Shown in pieces: positions 36,822-45,577 of a DNA stretch of 64,000 nucleotides. This DNA comes from a candidate division KSB3 bacterium (lineage in GTDB: Bacteria; Moduliflexota; Moduliflexia; Moduliflexales; Moduliflexaceae): NCBI GenBank assembly GCA_002748425.1, contig PDSJ01000026.1, positions 24,115 to 88,114 of the forward strand, read 5' to 3'. Each line of letters begins with the position of its first letter. Position 1 is the stretch's first letter. The notes beneath the pieces are model-generated. The model was given only the letters and a program-made list of their open reading frames with translations. It made no database searches and was not told the DNA's origin. Made by a program: the position numbers and the translations under genes.

Positions 36822-37283
36822 ATGGCAAAAATTTCACTCAATACAGCAGCTCCGGATTTTACGCTGGAAGACTTTGAAGGACAACGGGTTTCTCTGTCAG
36901 ACTATCGGGGACGGAAACATCTGCTTCTGGTCTTTAACCGAGGTTTTCTTTGACCTTTCTGCCGCCGGCACATGGCGCAGTTGCGCCTGGACTATCAACA
37001 TTTTGTTCTCAAAAACGCTGAGCTGATCGTCACAGGCCCGGAAGATGCAGACGCATTTAAAACCTACTGGCAACAAGAAGCACTCCCCTTTACAGGGCTG
37101 CCTGACCCACAACACACAGTCGCTAATTTGTACGGACAGGAAGTCAAACTGTTAAAACTTGGCCGCTTGCCAGCCCAGGTTCTTATCGATATCCAGGGAC
37201 AGATTCGCTTTGCCCATTACGGCAGCGGCATGCAAGATATTCCGCATAATGATGACGTCCTTGAGCTGCTCGATCGATTATAG
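36822..37283 (+). CDS. peroxiredoxin-like selenoprotein, UGA read as selenocysteine (UxxC)
   Basis: The ATG at 36822 opens MAKISLNTAAPDFTLEDFEG, a classical AhpC/TSA start. At codon 44 (36951-36953) the frame meets TGA and then continues without break to 37283, giving 153 residues. Around it the sequence reads LLLVFNRGFL-[TGA]-PFCRRHMAQLR. In relatives this spot is a redox Cys of a CxxC pair (GFxCPFCR), so TGA sits exactly where Sec would replace Cys: Sec44-Pro-Phe-Cys47. A SECIS-like hairpin follows. Ordinary gene callers would drop the first 50 codons. The likely role is a thiol peroxidase or thioredoxin-like reductase. The alternative, a nonsense mutation, is less likely at that exact residue with both halves intact. 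It is followed 51 nt later by oleB. Confidence 0.8.
36959..36980 (+). promoter_or_regulatory. putative bacterial SECIS element
   Basis: Five nt after the in-frame TGA, CTGC-[C]-GCC and GGC-GCAG form a 7-bp stem with one bulged C (36963). The loop is GGCACAT and begins with GG, as in bacterial SECIS loops bound by SelB. A competing hairpin (GGCGCA/TGCGCC, 36974-36987) is possible. Folding is by eye. Confidence 0.55.
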
Positions 37284-37334
37284 TTCCGAAATGCCGCTAT
37301 CTTCCCGGGAAAAAGGTATCAAGATCTTTCACTT

Positions 37335-38264
37335 ATGGATATAAGCGCTTTTCAAGAACTGTATCCTTTCAAATCCAACTACTTTGATCTGGATGGACTT
37401 CGTTATCATTATCTGGATGAAGGGCCTCGGGAAGCCCAGGCGCTTGTGATGCTGCACGGCAATCCGACCTGGTCCTTTTACTATCGCACGCTCATTCCTG
37501 CATTGACGAAGGCCTATCGTGTGATCGTCCCGGACCACATCGGCTGCGGACTCTCGGACAAGCCCCAGAATTACACGTACACGCTGGACCAGCATATTCA
37601 CAATCTGGAACGCCTGCTCTCCTCGCTCGGCATAAAAACGCTCAGTCTCGTATTGCATGACTGGGGCGGAGCGATCGGTATGGGCTACGCCGTACGTTTT
37701 CACGAATATGTCAGACAATTCGTTATTCTGAATACCGCTGCCTTTTCCGTGCCGGTCATGCCGCTCCGTATTGAAATTTGCCGGGTACCTTTCATTGGCG
37801 AGATGATCGTCCGGGGCTGCAACGGCTTTGCAAAAGCTGCCTTGCGTTTCGCCACGTCACAGCCCCAGCGTTTCACCCCGCAGGTGAAATCCGGCTACCT
37901 TGCGCCCTATAACTCCTGGAAAAACCGAATTGCCGTCCATCGTTTTGTCAAAGATATTCCAATGAATGCAAGGCATCCAAGCTGGGGAACATTGAAACGA
38001 ATCGAACAGGAACTGCCCCGTTTTCGCAATCATCCGATGCTTATTTTATGGGGCGAAGACGATTTTTGCTTTACAGTAGACGACGTCCTTCCGGAATGGC
38101 AGATCCGCTTTCCGCAAGCCGAGACTCATCTGCTGAAAAACGCCGGGCACTATGTGGTCGAAGATGCGCACGAACGCCTACTGCCCCTGATCGAAGAATT
38201 CCTGCAAAATAAAGAATTCCCCCATCGGCGTCAGGGCAGTTCGTTAATTCGCCATGAAGACTGA
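37335..38264 (+). CDS. oleB: OleB-like alpha/beta hydrolase (haloalkane-dehalogenase family)
   Basis: 309 residues. Haloalkane-dehalogenase-type features: ALVMLHGNPTWSFYYRTLIP (oxyanion HGNP), PDHIGCGLSDKP, the Asp nucleophile in LVLHDWGGAIGMGYA (Asp109), acid in ILWGEDDFCF and catalytic His in NAGHYVVEDAHERLLP (about 270). Adjacency to an OleC-type ligase, with 11 nt overlap, makes it OleB, which decarboxylates beta-lactones to cis-olefins in long-chain hydrocarbon synthesis. Without oleC it would be called a haloalkane dehalogenase. Confidence 0.85.
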   Translation: MDISAFQELYPFKSNYFDLDGLRYHYLDEGPREAQALVMLHGNPTWSFYYRTLIPALTKAYRVIVPDHIGCGLSDKPQNYTYTLDQHIHNLERLLSSLGIKTLSLVLHDWGGAIGMGYAVRFHEYVRQFVILNTAAFSVPVMPLRIEICRVPFIGEMIVRGCNGFAKAALRFATSQPQRFTPQVKSGYLAPYNSWKNRIAVHRFVKDIPMNARHPSWGTLKRIEQELPRFRNHPMLILWGEDDFCFTVDDVLPEWQIRFPQAETHLLKNAGHYVVEDAHERLLPLIEEFLQNKEFPHRRQGSSLIRHED

Positions 38265-39975
38265 CCTGGCGCCTCACCACAACTCTTCTCGCATGACTCG
38301 ATTTAATATCGCTCAAGCATTGGAAGAAAGGGCAAAACACGCGCCTTTTCAACCAGCAGTGATCTTCCCGGCCGGACGCGACAAACAGGGACGCGCCAAA
38401 TTTACGCAGCTCAGTTTTCAGCAATTGAACGAGCTCTGTGATTCCTATGCCTATGGCCTTGCCGGATACGGCCTAACACAAGGGACCCGCACGCTGATAA
38501 TGGTGAAGCCCGGAATCGACCTGATCGCAGTGACCTTTGCCCTGTTGAAAATCGGAGCAGTGCCGGTCCTGATCGATCCCGGTATGGGGCACAAAGCCTT
38601 TCTGCAATGCGTGACCGAAACCGAGCCGCGCGCGATGATCGGCATCCCGCTTGCCCACATCATTCGCACGATCTTCCCACGCGCCTTTCGCACTATCACG
38701 CATTTTATCACGGCCGGAAGACGGCTTTTCTGGAGCGGAAAAACGCTTGACGCATTACGCATACGGGGAAAATCCCCTTTCCCAGCCGCCCCGACCACAC
38801 TTGAAGATGAAGCAGCAGTAGCTTTCACCTCCGGCGGAACCGGCATTCCCAAAGGCGTCGTGTATCTGCACGGAATCTTCAAGAAACAGCTTGAAATCAT
38901 GCAAAACGACATGGGGATCGAAGAAGGTGAAGTGCATCTGGCCGTCATGTATATTTTCGCTCTGTTCAACCCGGCGCTGGGGGTCACAAGCGTGATTCCT
39001 GATATGGACCCACGTCGCACGGCTGAGCTGAATCCGGCCTATCTCGTGGAGGCGATTCAGACTCATGGCGTTACGATGAGTCTTGGTTCGCCTCTGATCT
39101 GGGAGATCCTCGGAAACTATTGTCTGAAACAGAACATCTCTCTGCCCTCCTTGAAGCACATTTTCATGTTCGGCGCAGCTGTCATGCCGGATGTGATCGA
39201 AAAGTTCGCAAAAGTTATGCCCCAGGGCCGAATCTACACACCCTACGGTGCGACGGAAGCTCTCCCGCTGACCATGCTCGATGCTGAGGATATTTTGCAG
39301 GACACTGGTCCCAAAACATACCAGGGGGCCGGCGTCTGTGTCGGAAAGCCGATCGGCGGTCTGCAAGTGCGAATCATCCCGATCAGCGACGAAGCAATTC
39401 ATCACTGGGACGAGTCGCTGTGCCTAGCTGTGGGAGAAATCGGCGAAATTGTGGTCAAAGGCGGCGTTGTCACCCATCGTTATCTCAATCGTCCTCAACA
39501 CAGTGCTGAGGCCAAAATCTGCGATCACAACGGAGTCTGGCACCGTATGGGGGATTTAGGCTACATCGACCAACAAGGACGGATCTGGATTTGCGGACGG
39601 AAAGCTCACCGTGTCAGCACGCCGCAGGGTTTGATGCTACCGATACAATGCGAAGCAATATTCAACAGGCACCAGGATGTCAAACGCAGCGCTCTTATCG
39701 GGATCGGAAAGTATGGCCAACAACGTCCGCTGATCATTATCGAAAGCATGCCAGGAACACAGCCCCGAAGCAGAGCTGTGAAAAAGGCTTTTGCTGACAG
39801 CCTGCTGATCCTCGGCAAACAGTACGAAGCAAGCCGATCGATTCAAACCATCCTCTTTCATTCTGCATTCCCGGTCGACGTCCGTCATAACACCAAAATC
39901 GACCGCCTGGCGCTGGCTGAATGGGCAGCCCGGGAATTGAAGAAGGAGAGCGCTCTTACTAAGCTCGTCCTATGA
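38254..39975 (+). CDS. oleC: OleC-like beta-lactone synthetase (AMP-dependent ligase family)
   Basis: 573 residues. Adenylate-forming ligase: AVAFTSGGTGIPKGVVYLHG (phosphate loop, about 191), YTPYGATEALPLTML, WHRMGDLGYIDQQGRIWICG. The LLKIGAVPVLIDPGMG segment and pairing with oleB are typical of OleC, which activates a beta-hydroxy acid and closes the beta-lactone. oleA (thiolase-like) and oleD (reductase) are not in the window. A second ATG 13 codons in (MTRFNIAQALEE) is an alternative start. Its end overlaps folC by 6 nt on the other strand. Confidence 0.87.
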   Translation: MKTDLAPHHNSSRMTRFNIAQALEERAKHAPFQPAVIFPAGRDKQGRAKFTQLSFQQLNELCDSYAYGLAGYGLTQGTRTLIMVKPGIDLIAVTFALLKIGAVPVLIDPGMGHKAFLQCVTETEPRAMIGIPLAHIIRTIFPRAFRTITHFITAGRRLFWSGKTLDALRIRGKSPFPAAPTTLEDEAAVAFTSGGTGIPKGVVYLHGIFKKQLEIMQNDMGIEEGEVHLAVMYIFALFNPALGVTSVIPDMDPRRTAELNPAYLVEAIQTHGVTMSLGSPLIWEILGNYCLKQNISLPSLKHIFMFGAAVMPDVIEKFAKVMPQGRIYTPYGATEALPLTMLDAEDILQDTGPKTYQGAGVCVGKPIGGLQVRIIPISDEAIHHWDESLCLAVGEIGEIVVKGGVVTHRYLNRPQHSAEAKICDHNGVWHRMGDLGYIDQQGRIWICGRKAHRVSTPQGLMLPIQCEAIFNRHQDVKRSALIGIGKYGQQRPLIIIESMPGTQPRSRAVKKAFADSLLILGKQYEASRSIQTILFHSAFPVDVRHNTKIDRLALAEWAARELKKESALTKLVL

Positions 39976-41391
39976 CCATAAGCGCCGCGTCTGTAAGATC
40001 TTATGCGTTGGATACCAGCGCTGACGAAGATGGGAGACCAGATAGAGAGAGCCGGTCACACAGACGGTTTTACCGTATTGTCGGGCATATCGAATAGCAG
40101 CATCTAATGCCGTAAAAGGATCGAGATGCACTTCAGCGATGACATGCATGTTGAGATCGAGCAGCACCTTTTTCAAATACAGCGGATCTTCATCATTCCG
40201 GTAGCCGACGATCGGTCGCGTCACGTAGAACTGCCGGCTAAGGCGCAATAACGAGCGCAGCATTTTTTTCGGGTTCCGGCCAGAACTGAAACCACAGACA
40301 AACACGATGTCGTCCTGTTGAAACCAGGCTGCGAGATAGTTAAGCAGGGCCGCAATCTTATCCGGGTTATGGGCGCCGTCGAGAATGACGGGCGGATCAT
40401 CCTGCACCCGTTCATAGCGAGCCGGAATGACCGTGCTCTTCAAGGCATCCCGCACGCTCTGCTCATCAAGTCTCTCTCCGCGTTCGACCGCCATAAGCTC
40501 CATAGCCCGAATGGCCAAAGCCGCATTGCTGGCCTGGTATGCTCCGCACATTTTTGTACTCAAGTCCTGAAAATGGTTGAGGGGCGAGTGATATGAAAAG
40601 CTGCAACGATCTTTTTCCGCATTCACCGAGCTCAAGGAGAAATCTTCTCCTAAGACCTGAACCTCAGTTTCCATCATCCGAGCCTGCTCTCGAAACAGCT
40701 CCAGAATTTCCGGACGCCTTTCGGCCGTAAGCAGCGGACTGTTCATCTTGACAATACCCGCTTTTTCAAAAGCAATCTCCGGCAGAGTTTTCCCGAGAAT
40801 ATGCGTATGATCCAAGCCAATATGCGTGATAATACTGATCTCTGCGTGTTCGATCACATTCGTGGCATCATCTTTTCCGCCCAGTCCTGCCTCAAGCACA
40901 ACATAATCGGTTTTCCGATTCGCAAAATAGATCACTGCCGCTGACAAAAGCAGCTCAAAATGTGAGATATGCCCTTGGTTGTGCAGTTCATATTCCTGAT
41001 CCACTAAAGGTTTCAAATGATCCAGAAGCTGTATGATCGCATCGATTTCCGGAAGCTGCTGATCGATCGTGAAATATTCGGTAAAACTACATAATTCCGG
41101 AGATGTGAAAAGTCCTGTACGATAGCCTTGGGCTTGCAGCAGATTGGCCGTAAAATAACAGCAAGAGCTCTTACCGCTTGTTCCGGTGATATGGATATAG
41201 TGATTTTTACGATGAGGACTCCCTGCGGCCGAAAGAAAACTCGCCACCCTTTCCAGTCCAAACGCTTTCTTCAGAATACCATCTCGCTTTCTCGGCACAA
41301 AATGCGGCAAGGCTTTCGTGAAACGCAATGAGTCCAGAAATCGTTCAGCTTCCCCGTATCGATTATATTGAGCGCAATCCATAATCTGCAT
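39970..41391 (-). CDS. folC: folylpolyglutamate synthase / dihydrofolate synthase
   Basis: 473 residues, a Mur-ligase-fold enzyme. P-loop HITGTSGKSSCCYFTANLL (about 68-86), LEAGLGGKDDATN, THIGLDHTHILGKTLPEIA, and C-terminal domain with VILDGAHNPDKIAALL. It adds glutamate to dihydropteroate or folate. It has more N-terminal residues than usual (MQIMDCAQYNRYGEAERFL); the second Met is a possible start. Convergent with oleC. Confidence 0.93.
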   Translation of the reverse strand: MQIMDCAQYNRYGEAERFLDSLRFTKALPHFVPRKRDGILKKAFGLERVASFLSAAGSPHRKNHYIHITGTSGKSSCCYFTANLLQAQGYRTGLFTSPELCSFTEYFTIDQQLPEIDAIIQLLDHLKPLVDQEYELHNQGHISHFELLLSAAVIYFANRKTDYVVLEAGLGGKDDATNVIEHAEISIITHIGLDHTHILGKTLPEIAFEKAGIVKMNSPLLTAERRPEILELFREQARMMETEVQVLGEDFSLSSVNAEKDRCSFSYHSPLNHFQDLSTKMCGAYQASNAALAIRAMELMAVERGERLDEQSVRDALKSTVIPARYERVQDDPPVILDGAHNPDKIAALLNYLAAWFQQDDIVFVCGFSSGRNPKKMLRSLLRLSRQFYVTRPIVGYRNDEDPLYLKKVLLDLNMHVIAEVHLDPFTALDAAIRYARQYGKTVCVTGSLYLVSHLRQRWYPTHKILQTRRLWS

Positions 41392-41547
41392 GTGTCCTCA
41401 ACCTAAGCGGATTAGAATCAGACTGAGGAGATCTCCCTCCATCACCGTGAAGACATCAGAATGTCACTTTGCTTTTTTCACTGAAAGTCGAGTCCAGCTC
41501 TTCACAACTGTCAAGAAAAAACCCGCGCTCTTTTTCCCGCTGCCAGA

Positions 41548-41569
41548 CACCTGCCCGACAAGGCAGGTG
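41548..41569. terminator. hairpin between folC and ABC permease genes
   Basis: CACCTGCC and GGCAGGTG pair perfectly around CGACAA. On the minus strand it lies 51 nt after the permease stop, so it may end the ABC operon. No T-run directly follows. Confidence 0.45.
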
Positions 41570-41619
41570 GAAACACTGTCTGCACGATTTCGCGTTTTTG
41601 CAATACTACTGCGCTAGCT

Positions 41620-42381
41620 TCATACGCCGGCCTGCTCAAAATGGGGAAAAAATCGGGCAACTGCATGTTCGCTGATTTCGATGATTTTATACAGGGCGAT
41701 TCCCATAATCGACGCCAGCAACACGGCGACCATCAAGGCACGGGTATTGCTTTCCCACGAGGCTTTAAGGATGATATAGCCAATGCCCTCATTCGCGCCT
41801 GAGAACTCCGACACGATCGCACCGATCGTGCTTAACGGCGATGCGACCTTCAAACCAGTAAAAAAATACCCCAGACTCATAGGAAGCCGTAAGCGTAAAA
41901 AAATCTGCCAGAACCCGGCATTAAAACTTTTAAAAAGATTGAGCTGGTTCTCGGTGATATTATAAAATCCCTGCAAACTGTTCACCAGAATAGGAAAGAA
42001 GGTAATAATCGAAGCCATAAGTACCTTACTGAGCGTACCGGAGCCAACCCAGATAATCATCATCGGACTGATCGCAATAATCGGCACGGTCTTCAGGGCG
42101 ACAAACCACTGGTAAAACAATTGCTGCAATCGTTGTGAGAAACTAAACACAATTGCGAGAATATAGGCGACCAGGCCACCTAAGATCAAACCGGCGCAGG
42201 ACTCAAGGGACGTTACCCAAAAACCCGTGAGAAAATAAGAAGGATTTGCAAAAAATTCATGGATCAGCGCGGAAACGCGTGGAAAAATATATTCCGGGAT
42301 CTGAGAGAAGCGGACGATCCCCTCCCACAGAGCAAGCAGAATCACAAAACCGCCCAACTGCATCAATGCGTTATTTTTCAT
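41620..42381 (-). CDS. ABC transporter permease, SsuC/TauC/NitT-like
   Basis: 253 residues, about six membrane helices. The EAA-type loop with conserved Gly is seen in LFKSFNAGFWQIFLRLRLPMSLGYFFTGLKVAS, and ISEHAVARFFPHFEQ closes the protein. It pairs with the ATPase, whose gene overlaps by 4 nt. With the NMT1/THI5-type binding protein it forms an importer for a small aromatic or thiamine-precursor-like compound, or for taurine, sulfonate or nitrate-type substrates; the sequence does not decide. Confidence 0.9.
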   Translation of the reverse strand: MKNNALMQLGGFVILLALWEGIVRFSQIPEYIFPRVSALIHEFFANPSYFLTGFWVTSLESCAGLILGGLVAYILAIVFSFSQRLQQLFYQWFVALKTVPIIAISPMMIIWVGSGTLSKVLMASIITFFPILVNSLQGFYNITENQLNLFKSFNAGFWQIFLRLRLPMSLGYFFTGLKVASPLSTIGAIVSEFSGANEGIGYIILKASWESNTRALMVAVLLASIMGIALYKIIEISEHAVARFFPHFEQAGV

Positions 42382-43139
42382 ACACTCTCTTCGCTCGACT
42401 GGTTCAGGAACTCCCTGAGCACTTTGCGGTAGGCAATATAGTCGGAATTTTCGATATGCTCAAGTCTGCGGGGCCTGGGAAGCTCAATCGCAATATCCCC
42501 AATGATGCGGGAAGGCTTCTGGGAGAATACGATCACCCGATCAGAGATAAAGACCGCCTCGGCAATAGAATGTGTAATCAAGACAAGAGTTCTGGAAATC
42601 TTCCGCAACATCGAAAGCAGAAAAAGATTCATCTGCTCCCGCGTGACCTCATCCAGACTCGCGAAGCACTCATCCATGAGCAGCACCGGCGTATGCGTCA
42701 TCAGCGAACGAGCAATGCTGACCCGCGTTTTCATCCCTCCTGAAAGCTGCGAAGGGTACAGATTCTGATAGTCCGACAGACCGAGCCGTTCCATAATATC
42801 CTGCGAGTCAACATAGCGCAGTTGCGGATTCAGGTTCACGGGCAATTCGATGTTTTTTTTCACAGTGAGCCAGTCCAGCAAGGTGATTTCCTGAAAAATA
42901 ATGCTGTACAGATTCTTTTCGATGATCTCATGCCCTGCGCTGCCGCACAAGCAGATACTCCCCACTTGAAGAGGAATCAAGTGGGCAATCAGGTGTAACA
43001 AGGTCGTCTTGCCACAGCCGGAAGGGCCGATAAAAGAGATGAATTGCCCCTCCTGAATCGAAAGTGAAATATCATTCAGCACCGGCAAGGGACCTTCCTG
43101 AGTCGGGAACGCGTATGAAACGTGTTGGATATTAATCAT
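42378..43139 (-). CDS. ABC transporter ATP-binding protein, SsuB/TauB-like
   Basis: 253 residues. Walker A IGPSGCGKTTLLHLIAHL (about 36-53), signature PSQLSGGMKTRVSIARSL, Walker B VLLMDECFASLDEVTR and the switch His in LVLITHSIAEAV. It powers the permease encoded just downstream. The binding-protein gene lies 168 nt upstream on the same strand, so the three genes form one unit. Confidence 0.94.
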   Translation of the reverse strand: MINIQHVSYAFPTQEGPLPVLNDISLSIQEGQFISFIGPSGCGKTTLLHLIAHLIPLQVGSICLCGSAGHEIIEKNLYSIIFQEITLLDWLTVKKNIELPVNLNPQLRYVDSQDIMERLGLSDYQNLYPSQLSGGMKTRVSIARSLMTHTPVLLMDECFASLDEVTREQMNLFLLSMLRKISRTLVLITHSIAEAVFISDRVIVFSQKPSRIIGDIAIELPRPRRLEHIENSDYIAYRKVLREFLNQSSEESV

Positions 43140-43307
43140 GGGCGCAGGCGCGTCGTTTCGCTCGCATTTGGGTTGAAGACATCATGCGTGTGAGCTTAGG
43201 CAGGAGGCCTGAGATCTTGTCAACAGGAAATTCGTTTTTTTCTCTCCACGCCGTTTTTTGGGGGCGGCCCCACCACATTCAGAACCAAAACCCGTAAGAC
43301 GTATGCC

Positions 43308-44327
43308 TCACGGCAACTGTGTCTTAGCAGCGTAAAAGGCTTCAACGTATTGCGGCGCGACAAGATCATCCAGACTAAAATCGACGTCAGGATGAGCGTC
43401 GAGAAATGCATCGAGCGTCTGCTGCCAGCGTACAGCATCGCACCAGCCGATCTTATTGTCATACTCTTCCTTCAACATAAACTCTTTCATCTTTAGCAGC
43501 ATATTCTTCTGATGCCGCCGGTCGGCAGGATCTGTCGAACGCTGATATTTCAAAATGAAATCCACTGCATCGTCAACATGCCTGAAGGCATCGTCCCAGC
43601 CTTCAAGGATGGCGGCAACGACCTGTTCAACAATGTCCGGATGTTCGGCTTCGAACGCTTTTGACGTAAAAAGCAGATTCCCGATACGCGGAATCCCGTC
43701 GTAGTCTTCCGGAAAGAAATAGCGAACCTCAATTCCACGCTCTTCAGCCAAAAGCGGCTCGTCAGCGGCATGTCCCGGCCAAATTGGCACAGCTTTTTCC
43801 CGATCATCCAGCAAAAACAACGTCATCCCCGGGGGAACTGGAACAAGTTCGATATCTTCTTTCGCTAAACCAGCACTTTTCAACAAGACCAATAAATTAT
43901 GCTCGTGCATGATCTTGTGCCCCACCCGCTGTCCTTTAAAATCGACTGGAGCCTTGATGTTATAATCCCTGCGGGCAAAGTAGCAAAAGGCATGAGTCTG
44001 GTCAAAGGTTGCCACAACCTTCAGCGGCCGCTGCTCCCGACACGCTCTCAGAAACGGTGATGAGCCGGTAATACTGAACTGTTCCGATCCACTGGACACC
44101 AGATCGATCGGACGAATGTTAGGACCACCTTGCAGGATTTCCACTCTGGGCAGGCCCCGCTTGGCAAAAAAGCCTTTTTCCTGTGCCACATACAGTCCGG
44201 CATATTGCCCCTGATGCAGCCAGGGCAGCCGGATTTTAATTGTCTCGATCTCCCTGCTGAAGACCTGAGCGATGCTGCAAGCGTTCATACACATGATAAA
44301 AGCGACGACAAATATACTACGTTTCAT
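43308..44327 (-). CDS. NMT1/THI5-like solute-binding protein
   Basis: 339 residues. The signal region ends in MNACSIAQ, close to a lipobox, so it may be a lipoprotein. IKIRLPWLHQGQYAGLYVAQEKGFF is the hallmark of the NMT1/THI5 (ThiY) family that binds hydroxymethylpyrimidine-type thiamine precursors or similar rings. GSSPFLRACREQRPLKVVATF fits. I looked for a TPP riboswitch upstream and saw none, so thiamine linkage is unproven. First gene of the ABC operon. Confidence 0.88.
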   Translation of the reverse strand: MKRSIFVVAFIMCMNACSIAQVFSREIETIKIRLPWLHQGQYAGLYVAQEKGFFAKRGLPRVEILQGGPNIRPIDLVSSGSEQFSITGSSPFLRACREQRPLKVVATFDQTHAFCYFARRDYNIKAPVDFKGQRVGHKIMHEHNLLVLLKSAGLAKEDIELVPVPPGMTLFLLDDREKAVPIWPGHAADEPLLAEERGIEVRYFFPEDYDGIPRIGNLLFTSKAFEAEHPDIVEQVVAAILEGWDDAFRHVDDAVDFILKYQRSTDPADRRHQKNMLLKMKEFMLKEEYDNKIGWCDAVRWQQTLDAFLDAHPDVDFSLDDLVAPQYVEAFYAAKTQLP

Positions 44328-44360
44328 ATTCTAGATGTCCTGTGTGTGTTTCCTTTTTTA

Positions 44361-44379
44361 AAGCACTGCCGATCGCAGT
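44361..44379. promoter_or_regulatory. 7-bp inverted repeat between divergent genes
   Basis: GCACTGC-CGATC-GCAGTGC, perfect arms, 34 nt upstream of the binding-protein start and before the divergent plus-strand gene. It could be an operator or a leader hairpin. Confidence 0.35.
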
Positions 44380-44439
44380 GCCCTCTAAGGAACGAAACCT
44401 CAATTCACGCGAACGGAAATAAAAAAGTGAACATAAACT

Positions 44440-44468
44440 TTGACAAATTCTCTCCAATTCCGTATATG
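44440..44468 (+). promoter_or_regulatory. sigma-70-type promoter
   Basis: TTGACA (44440-44445), a 17-nt spacer, then TATATG (44463-44468), about 38 nt before the GTG start at 44506. A good match to consensus. Confidence 0.6.
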
Positions 44469-44505
44469 TAGCAAAAATATATGACATGAATCGGAGGTGC
44501 TAGCT

Positions 44506-45078
44506 GTGGCAAAAATTTTTACGTCTCTTGTCTGGGTGCTGACAGGAGTGATTATCTTTCTGGCATCAGGCTTAGTCCTGTTTTTACGGCCGTTATTCCA
44601 AGCTGATGAAATGCTCGCACAGATCGTCGTGGAGGACGTTCAGCACACCGGAGACCAAACGTGCTATATCGTCTCCCTGGAAATTCTGCCCGGCAGTGAC
44701 AATAAGCGGCCCAATACTCTTCTGAGCCGTCAGCCAATTTGCGGCGACATGCTGGGACTCGGTTATGAATTCACTCTGCCGGAAAAAGCTTTTTGGCTGA
44801 TGAAAAAACCAGGGATCGTTATCACAAATCTGGTGGCTTTTGAAAAGCGTACGAAATCCCAAACCGGCAACGTTCCAGCAGGACGCTACAATATCGAGCT
44901 GATCGAATCACTCAGAGGGTACATTGGGGATTTTCTCAAAAATACTCCCATGGTGAAAAGCATCAGCTATGATATTAAAGCCCTCACGCAGGAAGCTCTG
45001 CCTGGAGCAGTCATCAGCTATCGTCTGGAACCGTTCCGCCAGCAAGTCGTGGTAGAATGCACAGGCTGCCGGGATTAG
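44506..45078 (+). CDS. membrane-anchored hypothetical protein
   Basis: 190 residues from the GTG at 44506, which lies 8 nt after CGGAGG; an upstream GTG at 44497 is too close to it. One N-terminal membrane helix (SLVWVLTGVIIFLASGLVLFL) is followed by an extracytoplasmic beta-rich domain with four Cys residues (TCYIV, QPICG, and a C-terminal ECTGC). I do not recognise the family. It is a single-gene unit with its own promoter and converges on the tandem lipoprotein genes. The final CTGC resembles a metal or redox site but is unproven. Confidence 0.6.
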   Translation: MAKIFTSLVWVLTGVIIFLASGLVLFLRPLFQADEMLAQIVVEDVQHTGDQTCYIVSLEILPGSDNKRPNTLLSRQPICGDMLGLGYEFTLPEKAFWLMKKPGIVITNLVAFEKRTKSQTGNVPAGRYNIELIESLRGYIGDFLKNTPMVKSISYDIKALTQEALPGAVISYRLEPFRQQVVVECTGCRD

Positions 45079-45106
45079 TAGAAGACGCGCGCTGAATGTA
45101 TCGGTA

Positions 45107-45144
45107 AAACGTGCCGCCGCCTGACAGAAGAGACGAGCACGTTT
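45107..45144. terminator. hairpin between convergent genes
   Basis: AAACGTGC and GCACGTTT pair perfectly over 8 bp with a 22-nt loop, between the ends of the plus-strand membrane protein and the minus-strand lipoprotein. Confidence 0.45.
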
Positions 45145-45572
45145 CAGGACCCGAATGTATTCGCATAACCAGAGGTCGAGGTCACATCCACATACCAACT
45201 GCACACAAAATTCCGCACATGATTGTCAAGTGCTGATTCGTTAATATAAAAACTGTTGACGTATTCGGCCAGAGCCTGTCCTGAATCATCCAGCACAATG
45301 ACATGCAGCAGATGAGTCCGTTCCTGCTCAAGCGTCATCGCGAAAAACTCTCCGGACTGAATACGAACCTGATACTCGTTCCGTCCGTTGATATCAATCA
45401 CCAGAGCATAGTTCGTTGAATTGAGGATATAGCCGTGCTCCGGATCGGTATTCGGGACTCCGTTGGTGATGCCCCGCGAACTCTCCGACTCACAGCCACT
45501 GATGCCGGCAAGCGCGATTACAAGGGTTAAAGCAGCAAAGACTCTCTGAAAAAACCACATTGTACGCTTCAT
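45144..45572 (-). CDS. lipoprotein of tandem pair, copy 2
   Basis: 142 residues. The signal peptide ends in a lipobox (ALAGISGC), so it should be a lipoprotein. The mature part shares a framework with the neighbour at 45578: GYILNSTNYALVIDI / GFLLNSTPYRLVLDF, RTHLLHVIVLDD / RTHLVHVVVMDE, and YVNSFYINESALDNHVRNF / YVNSFYIDDYALDNQLRDF, then CSWYV and a final NTFGS/NNFGS. This is a recent tandem duplication (5 nt apart). The family is not known to me. Confidence 0.7.
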   Translation of the reverse strand: MKRTMWFFQRVFAALTLVIALAGISGCESESSRGITNGVPNTDPEHGYILNSTNYALVIDINGRNEYQVRIQSGEFFAMTLEQERTHLLHVIVLDDSGQALAEYVNSFYINESALDNHVRNFVCSWYVDVTSTSGYANTFGS

Positions 45573-45577
45573 AGCTT

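Noticed and set aside
44328..44496. TPP riboswitch upstream of the NMT1/THI5-like operon
   Set aside because: I found no CUGAGA-type or ACCUGAUC-type thi-box sequences on the minus strand here.
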